Assembly: GCA_036003045.1 (NCBI GenBank)
Contig: DASYSS010000065.1
Coordinates: 22,279-86,278, forward strand
Direction of reading: 5' to 3'
DNA from: Gemmatimonadaceae bacterium
Lineage (GTDB): Bacteria; Gemmatimonadota; Gemmatimonadetes; Gemmatimonadales; Gemmatimonadaceae
Length of the DNA: 64,000 bases
This document shows positions 56,147-64,000 of the stretch, piece after piece. Positions within the stretch are counted from its first letter, which is position 1; the number at the start of each line of letters is the position of its first letter. The position numbers were made by a program, and so were the translations under genes. The notes beneath the pieces are model-generated. The model was not told where the DNA came from. It ran no database searches and saw only the letters and a list, made by a program, of their open reading frames with translations.

Positions 56147-56200
56147 GAGGTCCCAATACTCACGGTTGCGCAGCGGAGGGCAAGGACGTTGTCGGGAGAA

Positions 56201-56590
56201 TTACGAACCGGCCAGCGTCGCCGTCAGCCGTTCGAGCTCGGCGCGTGCGCCCGCGTCGAGCTGAGGCCCGGTCGCCGCGATCACCGCCGGCAATGCGGCC
56301 GCGGCCGCGTTGCGCCCCGTCGCCGTGGAGTCGATCAGTCGAGCCAGCGCCGACCGGATCGGCGCCGCGAGGGCCATCGACGCCAGCCAGCTCTTGGCGT
56401 GCGTCGCGCGTTCGGCCCGTGCTTCTGCGGAAACCCCGTGCTCGGGCAACGTGTCGTCCGCCAGCCGCGCCGCGAGATACACGGCGAGCGCTACCTCGCG
56501 GCGTCCGCCAAGCGGCGCCTTGCCGGCGAGCGTCGCGAGCGCCGCGAATCGGAAGCTGGTGGCTGGGACCGCGTACGGCGGATTCGGCAT
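56201..56590 (-). CDS. hypothetical alpha-helical protein
   Basis: About 129 residues, Ala-rich and helical, with no motif I recognise. Conserved-looking stretches are YAVPATSFRFAALATLAGKA and SWLASMALAAPIRSALARLI. I used ATG 56590; ATG 56662 would overlap the divergent PorX start. It precedes the DnaB-like gene by 54 bases and is probably co-transcribed with it. Confidence 0.6.
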   Translation of the reverse strand: MPNPPYAVPATSFRFAALATLAGKAPLGGRREVALAVYLAARLADDTLPEHGVSAEARAERATHAKSWLASMALAAPIRSALARLIDSTATGRNAAAAALPAVIAATGPQLDAGARAELERLTATLAGS

Positions 56591-56648
56591 CGAGGACAAT
56601 GTGCGTTTTGCAAACGCAGTCCGATAGCTTGGCCGCTCACGCGGCCGA

Positions 56649-56654
56649 TATATT
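56649..56654 (+). promoter_or_regulatory. TANNNT -10-like element (TATATT) for the PorX-like operon
   Basis: CCGATATATT lies just before the gene, with the hexamer 6 bases from the ATG at 56661. The mRNA would begin at the A of the start codon. Confidence 0.5.
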
Positions 56655-56660
56655 TGGGCC

Positions 56661-58223
56661 ATGGCGCATCAGGCGAAATCCGTCCTCTGGATCGACGACG
56701 AGGCGGAGATGCTCGAACCTCATCGCATGTTCTTGCGAGACAAAGGGTTCGAGGTTGAAACGGTCACCAACGCCGAGGACGCGCTGGAGCTCGTGCGGCG
56801 CCGTCCGTTCAGCCTGGTCCTGCTCGACGAGCAGATGCCCGGCCGCCGCGGCCTCGACGCGCTCCGCGAGCTGCGCGAGGTCGATCCGAATCTGGCGATC
56901 GTCATGGTCACGAAGAGCGAAGAAGACTCGACCATGACCGAAGCGATCGGCGCCGCGCTCGAGGGCTATCTCGTCAAGCCCGTGACGCCGCGGCAAGTGT
57001 ACGCGGCGGTCACTCGACTGCTCGAGGGGGCGCGCATTCGACAACAAGCCGTCGCGCGCGAGTTCGTTCAGCGCTTCCGCGAGATGCAGACGGAATCGTT
57101 CCGCGGCCTCAATTGGCGACAGTGGATCGAACGTTACGCGGAACTGACTCGCTGGGATCTCGAGCTCACCGCCGCGAACGAGACGGGACTGTACGAGTCG
57201 CTGCAAGGGCTCTATCCCGACATGCGCCGTGAGTTTGCCGGCTACATGAAGCGCGCCTACCCGGAATGGCTCAAGAATCTCGAGGGCGACCGCCCGCCGA
57301 TGTCGATCGACATCGTGCCCGAGTTCCTCCTGCCGATGTTCGACTCGGCCAAACAGGGGCTCTTCGTCGTAATAGATTGCTTGCGTCTCGATCAATGGCG
57401 AACGCTCGAGCCCTTCGTCGCCCCGCTGTTCGACGTCGAGACGACGTACTACTACAGCATCCTGCCCACGGCGACGCCGTTCTCGCGCAACGCCCTGTTC
57501 AGCGGTCTCTTCCCCGGCGAGATCGCGGCCCGTTTCCCCGACTGGTGGGGCGAGCGCGAAGACGAGACCCTCAACGCGCACGAGCGGCAGCTTCTCGAGG
57601 CGCAGCTCGTCGAGCTGAATCGCAAGCTGCCCGTTCGCTACGAAAAAATCTCCACGGCTGCCGAAGGCGACGACCTCGAGCGCCGTCTCTCCCGCGCCAT
57701 CGCGCCCGAGGGCATCTCGGCGTTCGTGTTCAACTTCGTGGACCTGCTCACGCACGGCCGGTCGGAGTCGGCGATCCTCTATGAGGTCGCGCGAGACGAG
57801 ATCGCGCTCCGCCAACTCACGCAGCAGTGGTTCCGGCGGTCGGCGCTCTTCGCGTTGCTCCAGGAAGCGTCGCGCAAGCGGATCAGAGTCCTGATCACGA
57901 CCGACCACGGCTCGATTCACTGTCGAACGCCGGCCACGGTCTTCGCCAAGCGCGACGCGACGCAGAATCTCCGCTACAAGTTCGGCGAGGATCTTCGCGC
58001 CGAGAACCCGGAGCAGGCGCTCCTCTTCACGAATGAAGACTCGCTGCGCCTCCCTCGCCGCGGGCTCGGCGCCAACTCGCTGCTCGCCACGGGCGATTCG
58101 TTCTTCGTCTATCCGACAAAGCTGCGTGAATATCAGAGCCGGTATCGCGGCTCGTTCCTCCATGGCGGCGTCACGCCCGAGGAGTGCATTCTGCCGGTCG
58201 CCCTTCTCACCCCCCGACGGTGA
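56661..58223 (+). CDS. porX: PorX-like response regulator with PglZ (alkaline-phosphatase-fold) domain
   Basis: A 520-residue protein. The receiver domain (1-120) has DD12-13, phospho-acceptor Asp56 in LLDEQMPG, Thr84 and Lys106. A helical linker follows, then a PglZ domain (about 210-515) with VVIDCLRLDQW, the candidate catalytic Thr272 in TATPFSRNALFSG, FVDLLTHGRSE and TTDHGSIHC metal ligands. This is the PorX layout, known in Bacteroidota for control of type IX secretion and for oligonucleotide phosphodiesterase activity. No PorY kinase or T9SS gene is in the window. It heads a GTGA-linked envelope operon. Confidence 0.9.
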   Translation: MAHQAKSVLWIDDEAEMLEPHRMFLRDKGFEVETVTNAEDALELVRRRPFSLVLLDEQMPGRRGLDALRELREVDPNLAIVMVTKSEEDSTMTEAIGAALEGYLVKPVTPRQVYAAVTRLLEGARIRQQAVAREFVQRFREMQTESFRGLNWRQWIERYAELTRWDLELTAANETGLYESLQGLYPDMRREFAGYMKRAYPEWLKNLEGDRPPMSIDIVPEFLLPMFDSAKQGLFVVIDCLRLDQWRTLEPFVAPLFDVETTYYYSILPTATPFSRNALFSGLFPGEIAARFPDWWGEREDETLNAHERQLLEAQLVELNRKLPVRYEKISTAAEGDDLERRLSRAIAPEGISAFVFNFVDLLTHGRSESAILYEVARDEIALRQLTQQWFRRSALFALLQEASRKRIRVLITTDHGSIHCRTPATVFAKRDATQNLRYKFGEDLRAENPEQALLFTNEDSLRLPRRGLGANSLLATGDSFFVYPTKLREYQSRYRGSFLHGGVTPEECILPVALLTPRR

Positions 58224-60097
58224 GCATCACCACGGGTCCGGAGACGCTTCCCTCTACGCTCGGCCGGGCGCGGTTCGCCGAGTATCGGCGGCTACTCGTC
58301 TTTTTGCGGCCGCACTGGTGGCGCATGGCGGGCAACGTCGTGAGCAACGTGATCGGCGCCGCGCTCGGCGCGTTTTCGTACACGCTGCTCGTGCCGTTCC
58401 TGAACACTTTGTTCAAGCAACCCAATCCGCTGCCCAAGGCGGCCGGGTGGGTGGAGCACGCGCAGCGGTGGACGATCGGGGCCTTCGTCCATCCGGACGA
58501 TCCGCGAGGGTCGTTGGCCGCCGTGATTTTCGTCATCCTGATCGTCGTCGCCATCAAGAACGTGTTCGTCTGGCTCGCCGGCCAATTCGGCGCGTCGCTC
58601 CAGGAGTACGTCACGCGCGACATGCGCGACGCCGTCTTCTCGCACATGCAGCGCCTGCCGCTGCGCTACTTCCAGCGGACGAAGGTCGGCCAGGTCATCT
58701 CGAAGATCCTGTCCGACACGGACCAAACGAAGGCGCTCGTCACCGAGCTGGTGACCCGCACCGTTCAGAACGCGGCCAACATCATCGCCACGATCGCCGT
58801 GCTCGTCGCGATGAACGTGCAGCTCACGCTGTTGTCGCTGGTCATCGCGCCGATCCTCACGCTCACGCTCCAGCCGCTGCTCAAGCGCCTGCGCCGTGGT
58901 TATCGCCGCAGCCGCGCCGACTTCGGCGAAGCGACGAGCGTGTTGCAGGAAGTCGTGACCGGCGTGCGCCTCGTGAAATCGTTCGGCGGCGAGCGCTACG
59001 AGGACCAACGGTTCGGCGACGCCAGCCATCGGTACTCGGAAGGAATGGTCAAGATCAACCGCGTCTCCGCGCTGTCGCAGCCGCTCACCGAAGTGATCGG
59101 AATGTCGATCGCGGTCTTGATCCTCTGGATCGGGGCGCTCGCCGTCTTGTCGAACCGAGGCATGGACGCGGCGTCGCTGATCGTGTTCATGACGCTCGTC
59201 ATGACGCTGCTTCCGCCGCTCAAACAGCTCTCGCAGGCACCGACCACCGCGCAGCAGTCGCTCGCCGCCGCTGAGCGTTTGTTCGACGTGCTCGACGAGC
59301 CGACCGAGATGGAGCTCGACCGTGGCACGCAAACCATCGAGTCGTTCGAGCGATCGGTGGAGTTCGAGGACGTGTCGTTCGCCTACGACACCGAGCCGGT
59401 GTTGAGCGACATCACCTTCGACGCACCGAAAGGATCGGTCATCGCGCTCGTCGGCGCGAGCGGGGCGGGGAAGAGCACGCTCGTCGATCTCATTCCACGT
59501 TTTTATGATCCGACCGAAGGTCGGATTCGGATAGACGGCGTCGACACACGCGACATCACGCTCGCCTCGCTCCGCTCGCTCACGGGAATCGTCAGCCAGG
59601 ACACGGTGCTCTTCAACGACACCGTGCGTAACAACATCGCGTACGCGTCGGCCGAAAAGTTCTCGCAGGAGCAGATCGAGCGCGCGGCACGGGCGGCAAA
59701 CGCGCACGACTTCATCATGGCGCTGCCGCAGCAGTACGACACCGTCCTCGGCGAGCGCGGCACACGGCTCTCCGGCGGCCAGCGGCAGCGTCTCGCGATC
59801 GCGCGCGCGCTGCTCGTCGACCCGCCCATCCTGATTCTCGACGAAGCGACGTCGGCCCTCGACACCGAGTCCGAGCGCCTCGTGCAGGAAGCCGTGGATC
59901 GCCTGCTGGCCGGCCGCACGGTGTTCGTCATCGCGCACCGCCTCTCGACGATCACGCACGCGAACATGATCCTCGTGCTCGACCACGGACGGATCGTCGA
60001 GCGAGGCACGCACGCCGGTCTCCTCGCCGAGCGCGGTGCGTACTATCGGCTGCATGCGCTGCAGTTCCGCGACGAGCACGTCGCGGCGGGCGTCTGA
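58220..60097 (+). CDS. ABC exporter, MsbA-like (fused permease-ATPase)
   Basis: A 625-residue half-transporter: six-helix membrane domain (about 20-330), then an ATPase. VEFEDVSFAYDTEPVLSDIT, Walker A GASGAGKSTLVDL, SGGQRQRLAIARALL and Walker B ILILDEATSALD are all intact. MQRLPLRYFQRTKVGQVISK is a typical coupling region. With a following glycosyltransferase and LpxL-like gene, lipid A or glycolipid flipping is likely. The GTG start overlaps the porX stop (GTGA). Confidence 0.92.
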   Translation: MSITTGPETLPSTLGRARFAEYRRLLVFLRPHWWRMAGNVVSNVIGAALGAFSYTLLVPFLNTLFKQPNPLPKAAGWVEHAQRWTIGAFVHPDDPRGSLAAVIFVILIVVAIKNVFVWLAGQFGASLQEYVTRDMRDAVFSHMQRLPLRYFQRTKVGQVISKILSDTDQTKALVTELVTRTVQNAANIIATIAVLVAMNVQLTLLSLVIAPILTLTLQPLLKRLRRGYRRSRADFGEATSVLQEVVTGVRLVKSFGGERYEDQRFGDASHRYSEGMVKINRVSALSQPLTEVIGMSIAVLILWIGALAVLSNRGMDAASLIVFMTLVMTLLPPLKQLSQAPTTAQQSLAAAERLFDVLDEPTEMELDRGTQTIESFERSVEFEDVSFAYDTEPVLSDITFDAPKGSVIALVGASGAGKSTLVDLIPRFYDPTEGRIRIDGVDTRDITLASLRSLTGIVSQDTVLFNDTVRNNIAYASAEKFSQEQIERAARAANAHDFIMALPQQYDTVLGERGTRLSGGQRQRLAIARALLVDPPILILDEATSALDTESERLVQEAVDRLLAGRTVFVIAHRLSTITHANMILVLDHGRIVERGTHAGLLAERGAYYRLHALQFRDEHVAAGV

Positions 60098-60099
60098 CG

Positions 60100-61197
60100 A
60101 TGCGAGTCCTCTTCTACGTGAGCAGTCGGGTCTGGTCCGCGGCGGCGCGCGTCGCGATAACGGCCGCCAAAGGACTCGCCGCGAAAGGACACGAGGTTGC
60201 CGTCGCCTGTGCCGAGGGAAGCCAGCTCGCCGCGCGCACGTCCGACGCGCGCATCGACGCGGTCACCATGGGAAAATCGGCCTCGGCCGCCGGCGACGCC
60301 TGGGATCTCAAGCGCGCGATGGAACATCGCTCGATCGAGGTCGCGATCGTCACGAACGAACGAGACCATCTCGTCGTCGCCTCCGCCCGATTGCTCGGAA
60401 ATCGCGGAGCGATTCTGCGACACGTCCGGCCGCTCGAGCGAATCCAGCCCGGGCGCGGCGGAAAGATCGCGCTCAAGCTCGCCGCATCGGGATTGATCTT
60501 CTCGAGCGAAAAGGACGCGACTGAAGCGACGGGCCTCAAGGGCTGGGCGGTTCCTCCGTGCGTCGCGCCGCTCGGGGTCGACCCGTCGGGATTCGATTCC
60601 GCCGAGCCGATGTCGCGTGGCGAAGTCGGTCTGGCCAACGACGCGCTCCTCATCGCGTGCTCGTACGAGCCGTCGGGACGCGCCCGAATCGCGACTGTGC
60701 TCCGCGCGCTCGCCCTGCTCACGCCGCGGCACCCGGAGCTCCACGCCATGGTGTTCGGGCCCGGGTCGCTGGACGAAGCGCTCCGCATGCACGCGTCCGC
60801 GCTCGCCGTCGGCGCGTCGGTCACTTTCCTCGGCGAAGTCGATGACGCTCCATCGGTGATGCGCGCGGCGAACATCGGTTGGGTTGCCGCCGAGGGAGAT
60901 GCCGGCGCGTACGCGTGTCTCGACGCGATGGCGTGCCGCCTTCCCGTCATCGCCGAGCGAAACATGCTCACGCAGCAATACGTCGCCGACGGGATCACGG
61001 GCCTCCTGCTCGCGCAGGGCGATCCGCCCGACACCGCGTCCGAAGTCGCCGAGTTCATCGCCGACCGAGCGCGTTGCGCCGCGATGGGGAACGCCGGACG
61101 CGCACGGGTGCAGCGCGAATTCTCGGAGAGCGCGATGATCGAAGGCTTCGAGCGCGCGATCAACGCTGCCGGCGATCGCGTGAGGCAGGCCAGTTGA
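60100..61197 (+). CDS. glycosyltransferase, GT4-like (GT-B fold)
   Basis: A 365-residue GT-B protein. MRVLFYVSSRVWSAAARVAI and KGLAAKGHEVAVAC form the N-terminal Rossmann half. VTFLGEVDDAPSVMRAANIG and GDAGAYACLDAMACRLPVIA form the donor-binding half. The usual EX7E is altered: the second Glu is Asp (CLDAMA). It probably adds a sugar to a lipid carrier or lipid A. It starts 2 bases after the exporter gene. Confidence 0.85.
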   Translation: MRVLFYVSSRVWSAAARVAITAAKGLAAKGHEVAVACAEGSQLAARTSDARIDAVTMGKSASAAGDAWDLKRAMEHRSIEVAIVTNERDHLVVASARLLGNRGAILRHVRPLERIQPGRGGKIALKLAASGLIFSSEKDATEATGLKGWAVPPCVAPLGVDPSGFDSAEPMSRGEVGLANDALLIACSYEPSGRARIATVLRALALLTPRHPELHAMVFGPGSLDEALRMHASALAVGASVTFLGEVDDAPSVMRAANIGWVAAEGDAGAYACLDAMACRLPVIAERNMLTQQYVADGITGLLLAQGDPPDTASEVAEFIADRARCAAMGNAGRARVQREFSESAMIEGFERAINAAGDRVRQAS

Positions 61198-61211
61198 GCG
61201 CGACCGACGCA

Positions 61212-62138
61212 ATGAGCCCCCCGCCGTCGCTCGCCCACCGCGCCGAATACGCGGCGCTGCGCAGCGCCGTGGCCGCCGCCGCGACGCTCAGCTTCACTCG
61301 CGCCGGCTCGATCGGCGAAGCGATCGGCCGGTTGGGCTTTTCTCCGTTCGGGATTCGACGGCGCGTCGTCGAGCGCCAAGTCGAAGCGGCGCTCGGGCTC
61401 ACCGACCGTGATGAGATCGAGCGTATCGCGCGCGCGGCGTACGGAAGCCTGGGACGAACGAGCGTCGAGACGGCGATTCTTCCATCGCGCTCGCGCCAGC
61501 AAATCATCGAGCTGTTCGAGGATGTGCACGGCTGGAGCATCGTCGAAGAGCGATTGGCGCGCGGCAAAGGGCTGATCGTCATCACGGGGCACCTCGGCAA
61601 CTGGGAGCTGGGCGGCGCGTACATCGCCGCGCGCGGCGTGCCGATCGACGCGGTCGCGAGACACATGGCGAATCCGCTCTTCGATCGGTACCTGACCAGG
61701 ACGCGCGAGCGGATCGGCATGTCGATCATTCACGACGAGGAGGCCGTGAAGCGCGTACCGCGCTCGCTGCGCGGCGGGCGGGCGGTCGCATTTCTCGTCG
61801 ACCAGGGCGCGGTCGGTCTCGCGTCGACGTGGGTGCCGTTCTTCGGACGTCTCGCCAAAACGCCGCGTGGACCCGCGGTGTTCGCGCTGCGGCTCGGCGC
61901 GCCGATCGTATTCGGCGTCGCGGTGCGACGGCCGTCCGGGCGCTACGTCCTCACGTTCGAGGCGATCGATCCGGTCGAAACCGGGGACCGCGAAGCGGAT
62001 GTCGATCGCATCGTCGCCGATTACACGCTCGCGCTCGAGCGGCACGTGCGTGGCGCGCCGGAGCAATACTTCTGGCACCATCGCCGTTGGAAGCACCAAC
62101 GTCCCGGAACGCCGCCGGAGCTCGGAGACCCGCTGTGA
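61212..62138 (+). CDS. LpxL/HtrB-like lysophospholipid acyltransferase
   Basis: A 308-residue membrane-associated acyltransferase of the lipid A biosynthesis family. GHLGNWELGG contains the HX4E catalytic motif; FLVDQGAVGLASTWVPFFGR and TPRGPAVFALRLGAPIVFGV follow as in LpxL. It adds a secondary acyl chain to lipid A or a similar lipid. ATG 61212 is used; a TTG at 61194 would overlap the upstream stop as TTGA and suits the local pattern. The stop overlaps the next start (GTGA). Confidence 0.9.
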   Translation: MSPPPSLAHRAEYAALRSAVAAAATLSFTRAGSIGEAIGRLGFSPFGIRRRVVERQVEAALGLTDRDEIERIARAAYGSLGRTSVETAILPSRSRQQIIELFEDVHGWSIVEERLARGKGLIVITGHLGNWELGGAYIAARGVPIDAVARHMANPLFDRYLTRTRERIGMSIIHDEEAVKRVPRSLRGGRAVAFLVDQGAVGLASTWVPFFGRLAKTPRGPAVFALRLGAPIVFGVAVRRPSGRYVLTFEAIDPVETGDREADVDRIVADYTLALERHVRGAPEQYFWHHRRWKHQRPGTPPELGDPL

Positions 62139-63010
62139 GCCGCGCAACCGATCGTCTGTTCGGCGATCGGCGCGCCTGGTTCGGCGCGGGCGTCGTCTTA
62201 CTTCTCGTCGGGCTTGCTGTGGCCGCGCCTCTCGTCGCTCGCCACGACCCGTTCGGCATCGATCTCATCAATTCGCTGCTCCCGCCGTCGCGCGCGCACT
62301 GGTTCGGCACCGACGTGCAAGGCCGCGACGTCTGGGCGCGCCTCGTCTACGGCGCGCGCATCTCGCTCACCGTGGGCATCGTCTCGCAGGGAATCGCGCT
62401 CTCGCTCGGCGTGATCCTCGGCCTCGTCGCCGGCTACTACGGCCGCTGGGTCGACGAGCTGGTGATGCGGCTCGCCGACGTCACGCTCGCGTTCCCGACG
62501 CTGCTCCTGCTCATCGCGCTCGTCGCCGCTTTGCAACCGAGTCTCACGGTCGTTTTCGTCACGATCGGCGTCGTCGGGTGGGCGGGAATGGCGCGCATCG
62601 TCCGCGGACAGGTGCTCATCGTGCGCGAGTTGGAATTCGTGCAGGCCGAGCGCGCGCTGGGTGCGCGCGACACCCGTGTGATCCTCCTGCACGTGCTGCC
62701 GAGCGTCATCGCACCCGTCGTCATCGCGGCGACGCTGGGCGTGGCCGGCGCGATCATCGCCGAGTCGTCGCTGTCGTTCCTTGGGCTTGGCGTGCAGCCG
62801 CCCACGCCGAGCTGGGGAGCGATGATCGCCGACGGGCGCGATCTGTACCAGCTGCGGCACGCGCCGTGGACGTCCGTGTTTCCGGGGCTGGCGATCGGCG
62901 CGGCCGTGCTCGGATTCAATCTTCTCGGCGACGCATTGCGAGACGCGCTCGACCCGCGCACGCTCCGCACCAGAATGCCCGGCGCTCTTACCAACCCCGC
63001 GACGCCGTGA
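62135..63010 (+). CDS. oligopeptide/dipeptide ABC transporter permease, DppC type
   Basis: A 291-residue permease with six helices. FGTDVQGRDVWARLVYGARI, GYYGRWVDELVMRLADVTLA and the EAA loop QAERALGARDTRVILLHVLP are DppC hallmarks. SSLSFLGLGVQPPTPSWGAM is the C-terminal signature. Its DppB partner and binding protein are encoded about 42 kb away (19496-22014), and no ATPase gene is in the window. It is GTGA-coupled to the acyltransferase gene, an odd host for it. Confidence 0.92.
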   Translation: MSRATDRLFGDRRAWFGAGVVLLLVGLAVAAPLVARHDPFGIDLINSLLPPSRAHWFGTDVQGRDVWARLVYGARISLTVGIVSQGIALSLGVILGLVAGYYGRWVDELVMRLADVTLAFPTLLLLIALVAALQPSLTVVFVTIGVVGWAGMARIVRGQVLIVRELEFVQAERALGARDTRVILLHVLPSVIAPVVIAATLGVAGAIIAESSLSFLGLGVQPPTPSWGAMIADGRDLYQLRHAPWTSVFPGLAIGAAVLGFNLLGDALRDALDPRTLRTRMPGALTNPATP

Positions 63011-63017
63011 GGACATC

Positions 63018-64000
63018 GTGAGCTCGGTGATCGAGAACAGCGTGTCGTTCGACCTCGAGGCGTTGCGGCGCGAGGAATTCCCGGCGGTCACGCGCGGCGA
63101 CACGATCTTCTTCAACCACGCGTCGACCGGACCGTTGCCGACGCGGGCCATCACGGCGCTCGACGACTGGAGCCGGCGTCGCGCGAATCCGACGCTCGTG
63201 TCGCAGGAGCTGCAGTTCGGCACGCTCACGAAGTCGCGCGCGATGATCGCGTCGATGATCAACGCCGCCCCGGCGGAGATCGCGCTGTCGACGAACACGA
63301 CGTTCGGGATCAACCTCGCCGCGTTCTCGCTGCCGCTGAAGCGCGGCGACGTCGTGCTCTCGCCGGATCTCGAGTTCCCCGCGAACGTGTATCCGTGGAT
63401 GCAGCTGGCCGAGCGGCACGGGATCGAATTTCGCCAGCTCGAGTGTGACGACGGCGTGTTGCATCGCGACCGTCTCGAGCGCGAGCTGGAGGACGAGCGC
63501 GTCCGCGTCGTGACCGTGTCGTGGGTGCAATTCGCGTCTGGCGCGCGCGTCGACCTCGCCGCGCTGGGGGCGCTCTGCCGCGAGCGCGGCGTGTATTTCG
63601 TCGTCGACGCCATTCAGGGGCTCGGGCCGCTGACGCTCGACATGTCGAAGACGCACGTCGACATCCTCTCGTGCGGCGCGCAGAAGTGGCTGCTCTCTCC
63701 GTGGGGCGCCGCATTCGTCTACGTGCGCCAGGCGCTCATCGAGAAACTCGAGCCGCACGACGTGAGCTGGATGGCGGTCGAGGGGTCCGACGACTTCACG
63801 CGGCTCACCGACTACGATCTCAAATGGCGCCATGACGCGCGCCGCTTCGAGTTCGTGACGCTGCCGTACCAGGACTACGCCGGAATGAACGCGAGCCTGG
63901 ACCTCTTCAACGAGGTCGGGTTCGCGAACGTCGCGCGTTGCGCGCAGCGGCTCGGTGAGCGGATCGTGAACTGGGCCGTGTCGCGCGACGACGTCGAGCT
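63018..64000 (+). CDS. class V PLP aminotransferase (isopenicillin-N epimerase/cysteine desulfurase-like), 3' end beyond window
   Basis: The first 327 residues of a fold-type I enzyme. FFNHASTGPLPTRAI starts the fold, ALSTNTTFGINLAAF binds phosphate, FVVDAIQGLGP has the PLP Asp, and CGAQKWLLSPWG has the PLP lysine. No SufS/IscS active-site Cys region is visible before the window ends, so desulfurase activity is not shown. GAGG precedes the GTG start by 6 bases. It is 7 bases after the DppC-like gene. Confidence 0.85.
   Translation, partial: MSSVIENSVSFDLEALRREEFPAVTRGDTIFFNHASTGPLPTRAITALDDWSRRRANPTLVSQELQFGTLTKSRAMIASMINAAPAEIALSTNTTFGINLAAFSLPLKRGDVVLSPDLEFPANVYPWMQLAERHGIEFRQLECDDGVLHRDRLERELEDERVRVVTVSWVQFASGARVDLAALGALCRERGVYFVVDAIQGLGPLTLDMSKTHVDILSCGAQKWLLSPWGAAFVYVRQALIEKLEPHDVSWMAVEGSDDFTRLTDYDLKWRHDARRFEFVTLPYQDYAGMNASLDLFNEVGFANVARCAQRLGERIVNWAVSRDDVE

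Overview
The window is GC-rich chromosomal DNA (about two thirds G+C by eye) from a didermic bacterium. It holds about 57 protein genes, nearly all housekeeping or metabolic. It has an outer-membrane assembly pair of TamA/TamB type, Lgt, an MsbA-like exporter with an LpxL-like acyltransferase, a short RpoD without region 1.1, and a PorX-type response regulator with a PglZ domain. Together these point to the FCB group (Fibrobacterota-Chlorobiota-Bacteroidota relatives), and I think Gemmatimonadota is most likely. That placement is inference; no rRNA gene is present to confirm it.

Layout. 1-7.8 kb: a truncated secreted CocE-type hydrolase diverges from an MFS exporter; then a cytidylate-kinase-like protein, a GNAT acetyltransferase, a MoxR/ChlI-like AAA ATPase, a molybdopterin oxidoreductase and a tiny lipoprotein with a clear terminator. 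7.9-14 kb: a glycolate-oxidase operon glcD-glcE-glcF-ygfZ-SDR on the minus strand, with ATGA overlaps at each junction from glcD to ygfZ. 14-18.8 kb: rpoD, a small membrane protein, aroB, a PduO-type adenosyltransferase, a ferredoxin-NADP reductase and a MazG-like protein. 18.8-22 kb: a decayed IS3-family element, a repeat locus, and half of an oligopeptide ABC transporter (permease B plus binding protein). 22-33 kb: TamA, TamB, a lipid kinase and a large hybrid histidine kinase.

33-40.6 kb: a zinc-ribbon microprotein, a P1 peptidase, an NlpC/P60 hydrolase, an EamA transporter, a HAD phosphatase, AcpS, and a cytochrome c-FTR1 iron permease fusion. 40.8-50.4 kb: a long minus-strand block of essential genes (queA, tgt, yajC, def, fmt, rsmB, rpe, tlpA-like, ybbR-like, tsaD, lgt), mostly overlapping by 1-4 bases. 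50.6-56.6 kb: ruvB, a repeat locus, an aminotransferase, ruvA, ruvC, yebC, a DnaB-C-like ATPase and a hypothetical protein. 56.6-64 kb: an envelope operon with PorX, an MsbA-like exporter, a glycosyltransferase, a lipid acyltransferase, a DppC-like permease and a truncated class V aminotransferase.

Three genome-style signals stand out. First, many transcription-unit starts carry a TANNNT hexamer 5-10 bases before the start codon, the arrangement expected for leaderless mRNAs. Second, co-transcribed genes are joined by NTGA overlaps, including one where only a CTG start fits. Third, three intergenic loci share a bipartite repeat design: inverted CGCGGATT-type or CGCAGAG-type arms next to a GTTG-rich tract. 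No rRNA, tRNA, CRISPR array, prophage or recognisable defence system was seen.
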